DNA of 64,000 nucleotides from NCBI RefSeq assembly GCF_001858325.1, contig NZ_MBPP01000009.1, positions 1 through 64,000 of the forward strand. The letters are read 5' to 3'. The stretch is from Marinobacter sp. AC-23. GTDB lineage: Bacteria > Pseudomonadota > Gammaproteobacteria > Pseudomonadales > Oleiphilaceae. Every line of letters begins with the position of its first letter. Within the stretch, counting starts at the first letter, position 1. Made by a program: the position numbers and the translations under genes. Under the pieces are notes generated by a model that saw only the letters and a list, made by a program, of their open reading frames with translations, did not search any database and was not told the origin of the DNA. Positions 52,872 to 63,135 of the stretch are shown one piece after another.

Positions 52872-55800
52872 GGCGTAAAAAAGGCGTCATCGGTTTTTTT
52901 GTACATCATAAGGTTGCGGGCAACCTGGTGATGCTGGTGATGTTGCTTGCCGGTGCGCTGGCCCTTACTCGTATGAACGTTCAGTTTTTCCCAACCTTTG
53001 CGCTTGACGTGGTCAGCGTGCGAGTGATCTGGAGTGGCGCCTCGGCAGAAGATGTGGAGCAGGGTATTACCAACCCGCTGGAGCAGCGCCTGCGCAGCGT
53101 AGACGGCCTCAAGAAGATGACCTCCACCTCGGCCCAAAGCGTTGCTTCTATCACCCTGGAATTTCAGGAAGGCACCAACGCGATCACTGCACTGGATGAT
53201 GTGCGCCAGCAAGTGGATGAGTTTAACAACCTGCCGACAGACGCTGAGAAGCCCCGGGTCGCCCGCATCGAGCGCTATGAGCCGGTTGCCCGAATGTTGG
53301 TCTTCGGGGACGTTGATCGCAACGAGTTGCGCGCTTTGGCCTACCGTTATGAAGACGAGCTCCTGCAGCAGGGCATCGACCGGGTGTCGTTCAGAGGCTT
53401 GCCCGAACAGCAGATCAGCATCGATGTTCCGGTGGAAACGCTGGAGGCGCTGGGGCTGACGCTCGGACAAATTGCCGAACGGGTTGCATCAGTATCACGG
53501 GATTTGCCCGCCGGAATCATGGCACAGCAGGATGCGGCCCGGGAATTGCGATCAGTAGAGCAGCGGCGCAGCCCGCAGGCGTTCGAGTCGGTGCCCGTGC
53601 TGAGTGGTGAGCGCACCCATTTGCGGCTTGGCGATATCGCCACGGTTCGCCAGGAGGATCGGGACAGCCAGGTTTCTCTCACCCGCAACGGCTTTCCAGC
53701 CATAGAGCTGCAGCTTCAGCGTTCGGAAAACGGTAACTCCCTGGCAGCGGCAAAGGTACTGCAGCAATGGCTCGACGAGACCCGGGCTACGCTGCCGCCT
53801 TCAGTACAGTTGGAGGTTTACGATGAGACCTGGCAACTGCTGAACGACCGTATTTCTCTTTTGACCAGCAATGGCCTCAGCGGCCTGCTTCTGGTGGTGG
53901 GCCTGCTGTACCTGTTTCTGCCCGGGCGCGTGGCATTCTGGGTGGCTGTGGGAATACCAACGGCCTTTTTGGCGGCCCTCGGCGTGCTTTGGCTGATTGG
54001 AGGGTCCATTAATATGATCTCCCTGTTTGCGCTGATCATGGCGCTGGGGGTTATTGTGGATGATGCCATTGTGGTGGGGGAAGATGCAGATGCCCACGCC
54101 CGCATGGGTGAGGCCTCCATTTATGCCTCGGAAGGCGCGGCCAAGCGCATGGTGTGGCCGGTACTGGCTTCGTCGCTGACCACTGTTGCGGCCTTTATGC
54201 CACTGTTGGTTGTGGGTGGCGTAATCGGCAATATTCTCGGCGATATACCGGTGGTTATGATCTGTGTGCTTATCGCCTCGCTGTTGGAGTGCTTTATTGT
54301 GCTGCCGGCCCATTTGCGGCATGCCTTCAGCCCCCGGCACACAGGTAAAGGTGCGTCAGAACCGGCGAAACCCAGCCGTAATCCTGTTGCACGCTTTCGT
54401 GCGGGTTTTGAGCGCCGGTTTGATCGCTTCCGCGAAGGCTCTTTTCGCCGGTTTTCCCAACGCAGTTTGGAGCACCGGGGTATTACCATGGCCTGTGTTC
54501 TGGCCTTGGCATTGGTTACCGTAGGGCTGCTTGCCGGCGGCCGCCTCGGGTTCAACTTTTTCCCGACGCCGGAACCCTCGGTGCTCTATGCCAATGCCAG
54601 CTTTGTTGCGGGCACAGACAGTAAGACCGTTGACCGATTTATGGTCGATATGCAGAAGGCATTGAATGACACGGAATCGGCACTGGGTGGCAACTTGATT
54701 CTGCACGCGGTTACCACGGAGGGCGCCACGTTGGGCGGGGGCGGCAGTTCCCGAACCGGCGATGAGCTGGGCTCTATAATGATTGAGCTGACGCCCTCGG
54801 ATAAGCGCCAGGTGCGCAATCCGGAATTTATTACCGAATGGCGCAGCCGTCTGACCCTGCCTGCCGGGCTGGATAACCTGGCCATTTCCGAGCGCCAGGC
54901 CGGGCCTCCTGGCCGTGATGTGAATGTGCGACTGACCGGTGATAACTCGGAAAGCCTGAAGTTTGCTGCAGAAGAACTTGCACAGGCGTTATCGACACTG
55001 CCGGTGTGCTGGATGTGGAAGATGACATGCCTGGGGCCGGGAACAGCTGATTTATCAGGCCAGTGCTTATGGCGAGGCGCTGGGCCTAACCACCACCGAT
55101 TTGGGCAGCCAGTTGCGGGCCGCGTTCGATGGACGGGTCGCCCAGATTTATCAGGACGGGCGCGATGAGATGGAAGTGCGGGTGCAACTGCCCCGGGATC
55201 AGCGTGAGCGGTTGTCTACGTTGTCTCGGGTAACCGTACGTATTCCCGATGGCCGTTTTGTACCCCTGGGGCAGGTTATGAACCTGGATCATCGCCAGGG
55301 TTTTGAGGCTCTGCGCCATGCTGACGGCAAGCTGGCTGTGGAAGTGACTTCCGCCCTGAACACCCGTGTAAGTACCACCGACCAGATTATCGAGAGCCTG
55401 CAGGGGGGTGCTTTGCCAGATATTGCCAGCCGCTACAACGTGCGCTACAGCTTTGAAGGCCGCTCGGCGGATCAGCGGGAAACCATTGCGGATATGAAAA
55501 CCGGCCTGGTGGTTGGTATCGCCTTGATGTACGTGATTCTGGTTTGGGTGTTCGCCTCCTGGAGTTTGCCGCTGATCGTGATGGCGATTATCCCGTTTGC
55601 CTTGGTGGGTGCCCTGCTGGGCCACTGGGTGATGGGGCTGCAGCTCACGGTTTTATCGCTGTTCGGGTTGTTTGGTCTGGCCGGCATTGTGGTGAACAAC
55701 GCGATCATTTTGGTGTCCTTCTACAATCAACAGCGTGAGAAGGGGCTGGGCATTAATGAGGCGCTGAACGAAGCGGCCGTGCAGCGAGTACGGGCCGTGT

Positions 55801-55991
55801 TGCTGACTTCGCTGACCACCATTGGCGGGTTGTTGCCTCTGCTGTTTGAAACCTCCCTGCAAGCGCAGTTCCTGATTCCTATGGCCACCTCCATCGCCTT
55901 CGGCCTGGGGCTTTCAACCTTTCTGGTGCTGCTAATTATTCCTGCCCTGCTATCTTGGCTGGAGCAGTTTCGGGAATGGCGGGGTACATAA
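52868..55991 (+). CDS. RND efflux transporter permease, HAE-like (two frameshifts)
   Basis: A proton-driven inner-membrane exporter of about 1041 residues after correction, with the usual duplicated layout: one helix, a large periplasmic loop and a helix cluster, twice. The intramembrane acidic relay lies in MALGVIVDDAIVVGED, and a second-half counterpart is GLFGLAGIVVNNAIILV. Two breaks lie close together. One added G at 55003-55004 and one added T at 55032 restore LPGVLDVEDDMPWGREQLIYQ and join both frames. The substrate is unknown. The adaptor precedes it and an ABC exporter follows immediately; no outer-membrane channel gene is present. Confidence 0.87.
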
Positions 55992-56672
55992 ATGACTGAA
56001 TCTCTGCTGGCTGTTCGCGGGTTGACCAAGCATTTCGTCAGCGGTAACGAAACCGTCCCGGTTATCGACAAATTATCGTTCACGCTGGGGCAGGGCCAGT
56101 CGCTGGCGCTGACTGGCCGCTCCGGCTCTGGCAAAAGCACTGTGCTGAATTTGCTGTGTGGCCTGGAGCTGCCAAATGCCGGCACCATCGTAATGCATGG
56201 TCAGGTTTTTGAGGCTGGCGGTGCAGCGACCCGGCAAAAGGCAGCGGCTTGGGCCACGTTGCGCCGGCAGCATATTGGCGTGGTGTTCCAGGAAGCCAAT
56301 CTGATGCCTGCCTTGTCGTTACTGGAGAACGTGCGATTTCGTGCCCAGCTTGCCGGCCGTGATGCTGCAAACAGTGAAGACTGGCTGACCCGCCTGGGTA
56401 TCGGCGAATTGGCCCGGCGTTACCCGGACCAGGTATCCGGTGGCCAGCGCCAACGTGCCGCGTTGGCCATGGTGTTTGCCATGGAGCCTGCGCTGATTCT
56501 GGCGGACGAGCCAACGGGAAGCCTTGATCGCCATACCGCTGATGAGGTCATCCAAGCATTGTTTGAGCTTCAGGCCCGTTACGGTTGCAGCCTGATCCTG
56601 GCTACTCACGATGCCGAACTTGCCGCCGGTTGCCAACAGCACCTGGATCTCGGCCACCTGAGCGCCTTATGA
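55992..56672 (+). CDS. ABC transporter ATPase, AttE/LolD-like
   Basis: A 226-residue ATPase of the MacB/LolD class. Walker A is LTGRSGSGKSTVLNLLCG, the Q-loop is GVVFQEANLMPALS, the signature is VSGGQRQRAALAM, Walker B is ALILADEPTGSLD and the switch His lies in ILATHDAELA. This class drives mechanotransmission rather than ordinary import. It starts directly after the RND stop and overlaps the permease gene (ATGA). Confidence 0.88.
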   Translation: MTESLLAVRGLTKHFVSGNETVPVIDKLSFTLGQGQSLALTGRSGSGKSTVLNLLCGLELPNAGTIVMHGQVFEAGGAATRQKAAAWATLRRQHIGVVFQEANLMPALSLLENVRFRAQLAGRDAANSEDWLTRLGIGELARRYPDQVSGGQRQRAALAMVFAMEPALILADEPTGSLDRHTADEVIQALFELQARYGCSLILATHDAELAAGCQQHLDLGHLSAL

Positions 56673-58920
56673 GAGCTCTGCTCAGCCATTATCGTCGTCA
56701 TCCGCTGCAGTTGGTGGCTCTGGCTGTGATGATTGTTCTTGCCACCATGCTGTGGACGGGTGTGAATCATCTTACCAGCCAGGCCAGAGCTAGCCTGGGT
56801 CAGAGCGAACGGGCGGTGACAGAGCGCCAGCAGGTGGTTCGGAGCGATGGCCAGACCTTGGTGATCGAAGACTTTGTGGCACTTCGGCTTGCCGGTGTGT
56901 GCGTTATGCCTTGGCTTGAGGCTACTCCTGAAACCGGAAGTCGCCTTGTGGGGATTGATCCACTGGCCGCCCATTGCTTCGGTGCCGGAACCGGCGCATC
57001 TCAGGTGCTGGATCAGCCTCTGGATGGCAAACCTTTTGTGGATATGCACGCCGCAGCCGGCATCAGTGCTCGCGAGAGTCGTTTGTATTTGCTGGCACCA
57101 GAAACTACCCAGGCCACTGACCTGCCGGGTGGTTACCATCTGAAAACCTTTTCAACCAGCCCAGACACCGGCGAACTCGGAGACAGCTTTCTGCTCAACC
57201 TGGAGGCTCTGGGCGTGTTGGTGCTGCTGATCACCGCTTTGTTGTTGCGCAGCGTATACCTGTTGGGGCTGGCACAGCGCCGGGACAGCTTTGCCCTGCT
57301 GCACCGGTTTGGTGTGTCGCCGGGGCAGGTTCAACGTTGGCTGGTGCTGGAGATTCTTGTGCTGGCGCTGGTGTGTGTTGTGCCCGGGGTCTGGCTGGGC
57401 CGATGGCTGGCGGCAGGATTAGGGGGCGGGTTCGGGAAGGCGCTGGATGGGCTGTTCGATATACCCCTGTATGCCGGGCAGGGGCAGGGCTGGATAACGC
57501 CAGTGCTGGTCATGCTGGGTGTGGTGGTGATTGCTTGCCTGGGGGATCTGATTTTGCTCAGGTTCCGCGACCGCCTTTCCTTACCAATGCCTGTTCGGGC
57601 CGGGCTGGCGATGGCTTTGCTGGTAGCCGGGCTGGTGATGGCTTGGCTGGCGCCCTCGTTACCCTGGGTGTTTGTTGCGGTTGCCTTGGTTTTCGCCGGT
57701 GCTGGCTGGCTGACACCGGCTACTGTTGCTTACCTGGCGCGCTGGCGCGCAAATCGCTCGAGTGCTTCGCTTGCCCTGTGGCGCCACAGGGAACTCGCGG
57801 TGCTGGTTCGCCGCCTGACATTACCGCTGGTTGCCCTGCAGTTTGCATTGGCCATGGTGCTGGCGGTGCAGGCTTTGGTCACCACCTTTGAGGGCACGTT
57901 TGATCGTTGGCTGGCGCAGCGGCTCGAGGCCGCCTATTACATTGAAGTACCGGCCGGTGCCGACAGCAAAAAGGCAGCTGAGTGGTTGACAAACCAGCAA
58001 GAGAAGGTTCCAGGTTTGCGCTGGCACAGAGTAATTCGGGGCCGGGCTGAGCTTGCAGAGGCAGGCAGCCAGCAAGTGGATGTATTTGCGGTCGCCCCCG
58101 TTGGCTCTCTGGTACGCGCATGGGCGTTGTTGGAATCGGCAGATCAGCCTTGGGTAGCTTTGTCTTCCGGTGCGGGATGATGATTAACGAGCAGCTGGCG
58201 CGCCGGCAGAATCTTGGGGTTGGCGATAACGTGCAGTTAATTCTCGGCGACCAGCTAACGGCCCTGCCGGTGCTGGGCGTATACCCTGATTACGGCCGGC
58301 CTGTGGGGGAGGTCTTGTTAAACGCCAAAACCCTGCCCGATACCTTCAGCGTCCGTTTCGAGAGCTTTTCTGTTACGCCTGGGGAGCCCGGAATCGTGCA
58401 CATTACCGACGCGCTTGAGAAAATATGGGGCGTGGAAGCGCTTTCTCTGAGAGACAACGGCACCATTCGGGCATTGGCAACCGGTGTGTTTGACCAAACA
58501 TTTGCGCTCACCCGCGCGATAACCCTGCTCACTCTGATCCTGGCGGCCTCTGCATTGTTGATGATGGGTTGGGTGTTTTTCTCCACGCGTACCTGGTACT
58601 TCCAGTTGCTGATGGTCTGGGGTTTGCCACACCGGGTTGTCGCCGGTCAATTGCTAAGGCTGGCGCTATTACTGACTGGCGGTATTGCCGTGTTGGCTTT
58701 GCCACTGGGTATCTGGCTAACCTGGGTGTTGGTGCACCGGATCAATCCTCTGGCGTTTGGCTGGTCGCTGCCTATGGCCGTGTATCCGCTATTCTGGCTG
58801 GAGCTGGCTGTTCTCAGCCTGGCCGTTGGTCTGAGTATTGCGGCGTTGATGCGCCGGCAGCTGCGCAGGCCCGCAGTTGCACCCGTCTCCGCCAGCGCTC
58901 TGGCGGGAGGTGAGCGATGA
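56669..58920 (+). CDS. FtsX/MacB-type ABC permease, AttFG-like (one frameshift)
   Basis: A 750-residue permease after correction, with FtsX-type helix groups at both ends and in the middle (about 18-40, 215-420 and 620-740) and a periplasmic domain between. The size suggests a fusion of the two permeases that are separate (AttF and AttG) in other systems. The frame breaks at 58174-58176: one added G turns SSGAG-stop into SSGAGMMINEQLARRQNLGVG. The ATG at 56669 overlaps the ATPase stop; its own stop overlaps the lipoprotein start by 4 bp. Confidence 0.82.
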
Positions 58921-60002
58921 TCCGATACGTTGGTTTTGTGCTGCTTTTGTCGGCGTTTGCAGGCTGCTCCGGCGATGCCGGGGATGAAGGCTTTGCCGGG
59001 TTGGCCGGGCTTGAGCAAAGCGCGACCGCCGATATGCCCTATTCGCAGCCAGGCCCCGGGGATCGGCTGAGCTTTCCTGCCGATTTCGGGCCACACCCGC
59101 AGCACCGCATTGAGTGGTGGTATCTCACCGCAAATCTTGAAACTGAGGCCGGCGAGCCGCTAGGGTTGCAATGGACGCAGTTCCGACAGGCCCTGCAGCC
59201 CAGAACGGCCGACGCGCCTGCGCCAGCTTCTAACAACTGGCCGCTGCAAGCTGCCTGGATGGCCCATGGCGCAGTAAGCTGGAAGGGCCAGCATTATTTT
59301 GCGGAAAAACTTGCCCGTGGCGACATGGGTAATGCAGGTGCAACCGCTGTTCCATTTCAGGTGTGGCTGGATAACTGGCGGCTGGTAGGCAACACGGACA
59401 ACAACCGCTGGCAACTGCAAGCTGCGGGCAAGGGCTGGAGTTACGACCTGGATCTGCACATTCAGGGCACTCCTGTGGCCCATGGAGAGGGAGGGTTCAG
59501 CGCAAAATCCGCCAGCGGCGAAGGTTCGATGTATTTCAGCCTGGTGGACATTGCCATTACCGGAGAAGTCACACTGGAAGGTGAAGTGCTGGAGGTGAAA
59601 GGTAAGGGCTGGTTTGACCGGGAATGGAGCAGCCAGCTGCTGAAAACCGGTCAGCAGGGCTGGGACTGGTTTGCGTTGCATCTGGATAGTGGCGACAAGC
59701 TGATGGCGTTCCGTTTGCGTGATAAAAACGGGAGCTTCCGCTCCGGTACCTGGCTTCCCGCAGGGGGTGATCCTGTGCCATTAAGTTCTGAAGAACTGAG
59801 TTTGGTGGTGCTGGATCGACGCAAGGGCGTGCCTGTGCGCTGGCGGTTGAGCGTTCCGGCTTACCAGGTAGATCTGGAGCTGAGCGCACCATCCGGTGAC
59901 TATCTAAACGCCGGCCTCTATCCCTATTGGGAAAGCCCGGTGAGGGTGTCTGGTAGCCATGAGGGTGAAGGTTATATGGAGCTGACCGGGTATGACGACT
60001 GA
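58917..60002 (+). CDS. AttH/CrtC-family lipoprotein
   Basis: A 361-residue protein with a lipobox (LLLSAFAGC, Cys17), so it is lipid-anchored. The rest is the lipocalin-like AttH domain of the hydroxyneurosporene-synthase (CrtC) family, with FPADFGPHPQHRIEWWYLT, GLQWTQFRQALQP and GKGWFDREWSSQLL. AttH proteins occur with an AttE ATPase and AttFG permeases; the substrate of that system is unknown, and lipid or hydrophobic-compound handling is suggested by the fold. It is last in the operon, 8 bp from the convergent pomB gene. Confidence 0.85.
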   Translation: MIRYVGFVLLLSAFAGCSGDAGDEGFAGLAGLEQSATADMPYSQPGPGDRLSFPADFGPHPQHRIEWWYLTANLETEAGEPLGLQWTQFRQALQPRTADAPAPASNNWPLQAAWMAHGAVSWKGQHYFAEKLARGDMGNAGATAVPFQVWLDNWRLVGNTDNNRWQLQAAGKGWSYDLDLHIQGTPVAHGEGGFSAKSASGEGSMYFSLVDIAITGEVTLEGEVLEVKGKGWFDREWSSQLLKTGQQGWDWFALHLDSGDKLMAFRLRDKNGSFRSGTWLPAGGDPVPLSSEELSLVVLDRRKGVPVRWRLSVPAYQVDLELSAPSGDYLNAGLYPYWESPVRVSGSHEGEGYMELTGYDD

Positions 60003-60010
60003 GTGTTTGC

Positions 60011-60934
60011 TTACCAGGTAATGTTGCCGGAATCGGGGCTTACGGGGCGGATATCAATGATGGCTTCGCGCTCACTGGCATTTTTTTCAATCAGCTCCCG
60101 AAGCCGTAAACGTTGTTCCTCCAATGGATCGGACATGTTGACGATGATCTCGACGCGTCGGTTTTTTGCGCGGTTTTCCGAAGAGATATTTGCCACCCGG
60201 GGCTTTGTGTCAGCCAAGCCTTTGACAGCCAGGCGGGTCGGCTCTACATCGCCTGTGGCGAGCAAGACATTTGCAACGGCTGCTGAGCGGGCCGCAGAAA
60301 GATCCCAATTGCTGTAAAAACGTGACGTCCGGATAGGAATGTCGTCGGTATGCCCTTCCACCGTCAGCTTGCCAGGCATATCGGCCAGTACGTTCGCCAT
60401 CTCCAGAAGCAGACCCTCAAACTCATAAGTCAGCTCAGCAGAGCCAGACGGAAACGAGCCTTTTTCCTCTATCCGTATGACTATGTGGTGCTGATCCTGA
60501 TCTTTTTCTACGGTAATTCGGCCGTCTTCAATCGCGTCTTCAAGCACCTCACGAATTCGGGAAGTACTGGCTTCCAGAGATACGTTTGCCTCGGCCTCCA
60601 AAGCCTCTTCTGTGAGGCTTTTCAGTGTTTGCAGCTCTGGCTGTTGATCGGTTGTGGTTTGCCGGATTTCGTTAACGAGGGTTGGTTCCGGGGGCGCTGG
60701 CGAGAATTTGTCAAAGATCGGGCTAGTGCCCTGGGGAATCTCCAGTGCCGGCACTTCGCGCTGAACGCCGAATGCCTTTGATAGCTCCCCGGCAATCTGC
60801 TTGAACTTCATCGCGTCTATTTCTGAAAACGACAGCAAAAGCACAAAGAAGCACATCAGCAGCGACATCAGGTCGGCAAAGGTCACAACCCAGGCCGGGA
60901 TACCTGGTTTTTCCTCTTCTGGCAGCTCATCCAT
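60011..60934 (-). CDS. pomB: sodium-type flagellar motor stator protein PomB/MotB
   Basis: A 307-residue stator subunit. The single membrane helix carries the ion-binding Asp in WVVTFADLMSLLMCFFVLLLSFSEID (split: WVVTFADLMS then LLMCFFVLLL). A linker of about 120 residues leads to an OmpA-like peptidoglycan-binding domain (VEGHTDDIP, NWDLSAARS and NRRVEIIV). The FADLMSLLMCFFVLL sequence resembles Vibrio PomB, suggesting Na+ coupling (inference). It follows pomA after 5 bp. Confidence 0.9.
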   Translation of the reverse strand: MDELPEEEKPGIPAWVVTFADLMSLLMCFFVLLLSFSEIDAMKFKQIAGELSKAFGVQREVPALEIPQGTSPIFDKFSPAPPEPTLVNEIRQTTTDQQPELQTLKSLTEEALEAEANVSLEASTSRIREVLEDAIEDGRITVEKDQDQHHIVIRIEEKGSFPSGSAELTYEFEGLLLEMANVLADMPGKLTVEGHTDDIPIRTSRFYSNWDLSAARSAAVANVLLATGDVEPTRLAVKGLADTKPRVANISSENRAKNRRVEIIVNMSDPLEEQRLRLRELIEKNASEREAIIDIRPVSPDSGNITW

Positions 60935-60939
60935 GGGGC

Positions 60940-61716
60940 TTATCCGCTGGTGGCCTCCGCCTCAGGCGTTTTGTCACGCTGGTTTGGAGGCAGGTAGCTG
61001 GAGAGCATTTGTTCGATAATGCGCGGGTTTGTGCCTTGTTGAATGGCCACCAGTGCATCGGTGTAAAGCATTTGCAGGCGAGCCTCTTCGGTCATCCGAA
61101 GTGAAAGCTTATCCGCTATGGGGGTGGCTATCATGGTGGCTATCATTGCGCCGTAAAGCGTGGTCAGCAGTGCGACGGCCATGGCGGGCCCGATGGATTT
61201 CGGGTCTTCCATGTTGGAGAGCATCTGTACCAAGCCAATCAGCGTGCCAATCATACCCATCGCTGGCGCCACATCCGCCATGGCGGTAAACACTTTGGCT
61301 CCCGAACGGTTGTGATCCAGCGTCATCAGGCGCTCCTTGTCCAGGAGCTGTTTGATGGTGTCGTTGGTCTGGCCATCTACTAGCATCTGGATTCCATTGC
61401 TGAGGAACGGTGACGCGACCTCCCGTCCTTCAAGCCCAAGAGCTCCCTCTTTGCGGGCAACGTTGGCAACGTCCACCAGTTCTTCAATGCTGGCCTGGGT
61501 TTCCGGGAGTTTGAACTTGAACGCCCGGGCAGCCGCCTTAAAAGCGCCAAGAAATTGTGGGATGCTGAATTTGGCCAGCACCACCAACATTGTTCCGCCA
61601 ACAACGATCAATAGTGATGCTGCGTTGAGAAACACATCGGGTGACACGCCGAGAATAACGGCAGAAGCGATGAGTACAATTGCGCCGACAAGGCCGATCA
61701 GGGTGGCAAAATCCAC
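60940..61716 (-). CDS. pomA: flagellar motor stator protein PomA/MotA
   Basis: A 258-residue stator subunit with four membrane helices (about 5-25, 32-50, 150-170 and 182-205). It begins MDFATLIGLVGAIVLIASAV, as in Vibrio PomA, and has VAPAMGMIGTLIGLVQMLSN and LLTTLYGAMIATMIATP. It forms the stator ring with PomB and converts ion flow to flagellar rotation. The cytoplasmic loop (about 60-145) contacts the rotor protein FliG. No other flagellar genes are nearby. Confidence 0.92.
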   Translation of the reverse strand: MDFATLIGLVGAIVLIASAVILGVSPDVFLNAASLLIVVGGTMLVVLAKFSIPQFLGAFKAAARAFKFKLPETQASIEELVDVANVARKEGALGLEGREVASPFLSNGIQMLVDGQTNDTIKQLLDKERLMTLDHNRSGAKVFTAMADVAPAMGMIGTLIGLVQMLSNMEDPKSIGPAMAVALLTTLYGAMIATMIATPIADKLSLRMTEEARLQMLYTDALVAIQQGTNPRIIEQMLSSYLPPNQRDKTPEAEATSG

Positions 61717-61782
61717 ATGCTCTCCGGGGATTTAACGTTATGAACTTGGGGGTGGAGAGATTACCTTTAGTTCATTATTCGA

Positions 61783-62202
61783 TCAATCTGCTTGTGCTGT
61801 TTGTGTGAGCTCTTCTTTATATTCTTTCCAGGCCGCGTATCTGTGAAGATCCGATTCGACCAGCTTCAAACACAGTGCAACCACACCAACATCGTCCACA
61901 AAGCCAATGCCCAGGATCAGGTCGGGGATAAAATCGAGCGGGTTCATCACGTACAGCAGCGCACCTGCCATAGCTGCGATGCTTTTCCAGGGCACATCGC
62001 GGTAACTTCCGTTCCAGTAATCCTGGATCATCGAAAACATCAGTTTGATATCTGCGCTGAAACGGTTCAGTTTTCCACTGCCTTTGACCTTTTCCTCTAT
62101 GGATCTTTGCCGTTCCAGTAGAGCTTCCAGGTCGGCACGGCTTACCTTCTCCGCTTCGGCATTCAACTGTTTGCGGGCATTCTTCTGGCTGAACAGAGCC
62201 AT
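61783..62202 (-). CDS. YkvA family (DUF1232) protein
   Basis: A 139-residue protein with the DUF1232 core SIAAMAGALLYVMNPLDFIPD followed by ILGIGFVDDVGVVALCLK, which is probably one or two short membrane-associated helices. The family has no established biochemical role. I chose ATG 62202 (MALFSQKNARK), which has AGAGG upstream at about 10 bases; the frame is open further but has no homology-like content. Confidence 0.82.
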   Translation of the reverse strand: MALFSQKNARKQLNAEAEKVSRADLEALLERQRSIEEKVKGSGKLNRFSADIKLMFSMIQDYWNGSYRDVPWKSIAAMAGALLYVMNPLDFIPDLILGIGFVDDVGVVALCLKLVESDLHRYAAWKEYKEELTQTAQAD

Positions 62203-62300
62203 GAACAAGTGTCCTCTGTTAGAAAACGATGGATGACCGACCTGTATAGTGTCACGAAACAGGCCGGTCTGCCGCATCCACTGTATGCAGTCCGACAGGT

Positions 62301-62331
62301 TGTTCGGCGTGGCCTCGCCACCGCCCGAACA
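62301..62331. repeat. hairpin between DUF1232 and SDR genes
   Basis: TGTTCGG (62301-62307) pairs with CCGAACA (62325-62331), and an inner GTGG/CCAC stem closes a 5-base loop. No T-run follows on the minus strand, so its use as a terminator of the SDR gene is only possible. Confidence 0.4.
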
Positions 62332-62352
62332 TAGTTCAACCTGAATGCAGGT

Positions 62353-63102
62353 TTACATCTCTTGCGCCGTAGGACGCAGGATAATCTCGTTAATGTCCAC
62401 GTCATGCGGCTGCTCAATCGCATAGACAATGGCGCGGGCAACGGCATCGGCGTCGATAGCGACCTTATAGAGTTCTTCCGCCGCTTCCGCTGCATTGGGG
62501 TCGGTGATGGTGCTGGTCAGTTCGGTGGCTATTGCGCCCGGTGAAATGTTGGTGCTGCGGATTTCGTCACCGGCTTCCATGCGTAGCCCTTCGGACAGGG
62601 CTTTGACGGCATACTTGGTCGCGCAGTAAACCGCACCACCTGGGAACACTTTGTGCCCGGCTACGGAGGACAGGTTGATCACGTGCCCGCTGTGTTGCTC
62701 CCGCATGGTGGGTAAAACTGCTGCAATGCCATACAAAACGCCCTTGATGTTAACGTCTATCATCTGCTCCCACTCGTCTACCTTGAGGGCATCCAGCGGT
62801 GCCAGGGGCATAAGGCCTGCGTTGTTGATCAGGACATCGATACGACCAAACTTTTTCCTGGCCGATGCCGCCAGGCTTTCTACCTGTTTGCGGTCGGTGA
62901 CATCGGTAACCTGCCACAGGACTTCGGCACCTTTTGCCGTCAGCTCGTCGGCCAAAGACTTCAGGCGGTCTTCTCTGCGAGCTGCCAGTACCAGTTTGGC
63001 ACCACGATCGGCCAGGCGACGGGCGGTGGATTCGCCCAGGCCGCTGCTGGCGCCTGTGATGATGACAACCTTGCTGTTAATCGGGTCGTTAGTGTTGCTC
63101 AT
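62353..63102 (-). CDS. short-chain dehydrogenase/reductase
   Basis: A 249-residue classical SDR oxidoreductase. The cofactor-binding glycine motif is [17 protein letters not shown], with LAARREDRL suggesting NADP(H) preference. The structural NNAG lies in [13 protein letters not shown], the catalytic Ser in [10 protein letters not shown] and the catalytic Tyr/Lys in [12 protein letters not shown]. The substrate is unknown. AGGAGA lies 7 bases before ATG 63102, which decides the start. It follows the old-yellow-enzyme gene by 33 bp and is probably cotranscribed with it. Confidence 0.9.
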   Translation of the reverse strand: MSNTNDPINSKVVIITGASSGLGESTARRLADRGAKLVLAARREDRLKSLADELTAKGAEVLWQVTDVTDRKQVESLAASARKKFGRIDVLINNAGLMPLAPLDALKVDEWEQMIDVNIKGVLYGIAAVLPTMREQHSGHVINLSSVAGHKVFPGGAVYCATKYAVKALSEGLRMEAGDEIRSTNISPGAIATELTSTITDPNAAEAAEELYKVAIDADAVARAIVYAIEQPHDVDINEIILRPTAQEM

Positions 63103-63135
63103 AGTCTTTCTCCTGTTTGGATCAAACAATTCTGA

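Noticed and set aside
52466-53470. 334-codon minus-strand open frame opposite the adaptor and RND genes
   Set aside because: It lies fully antisense to two well-supported genes, has no recognisable domain or ribosome-binding site, and its composition fits a shadow of GC-rich coding sequence.
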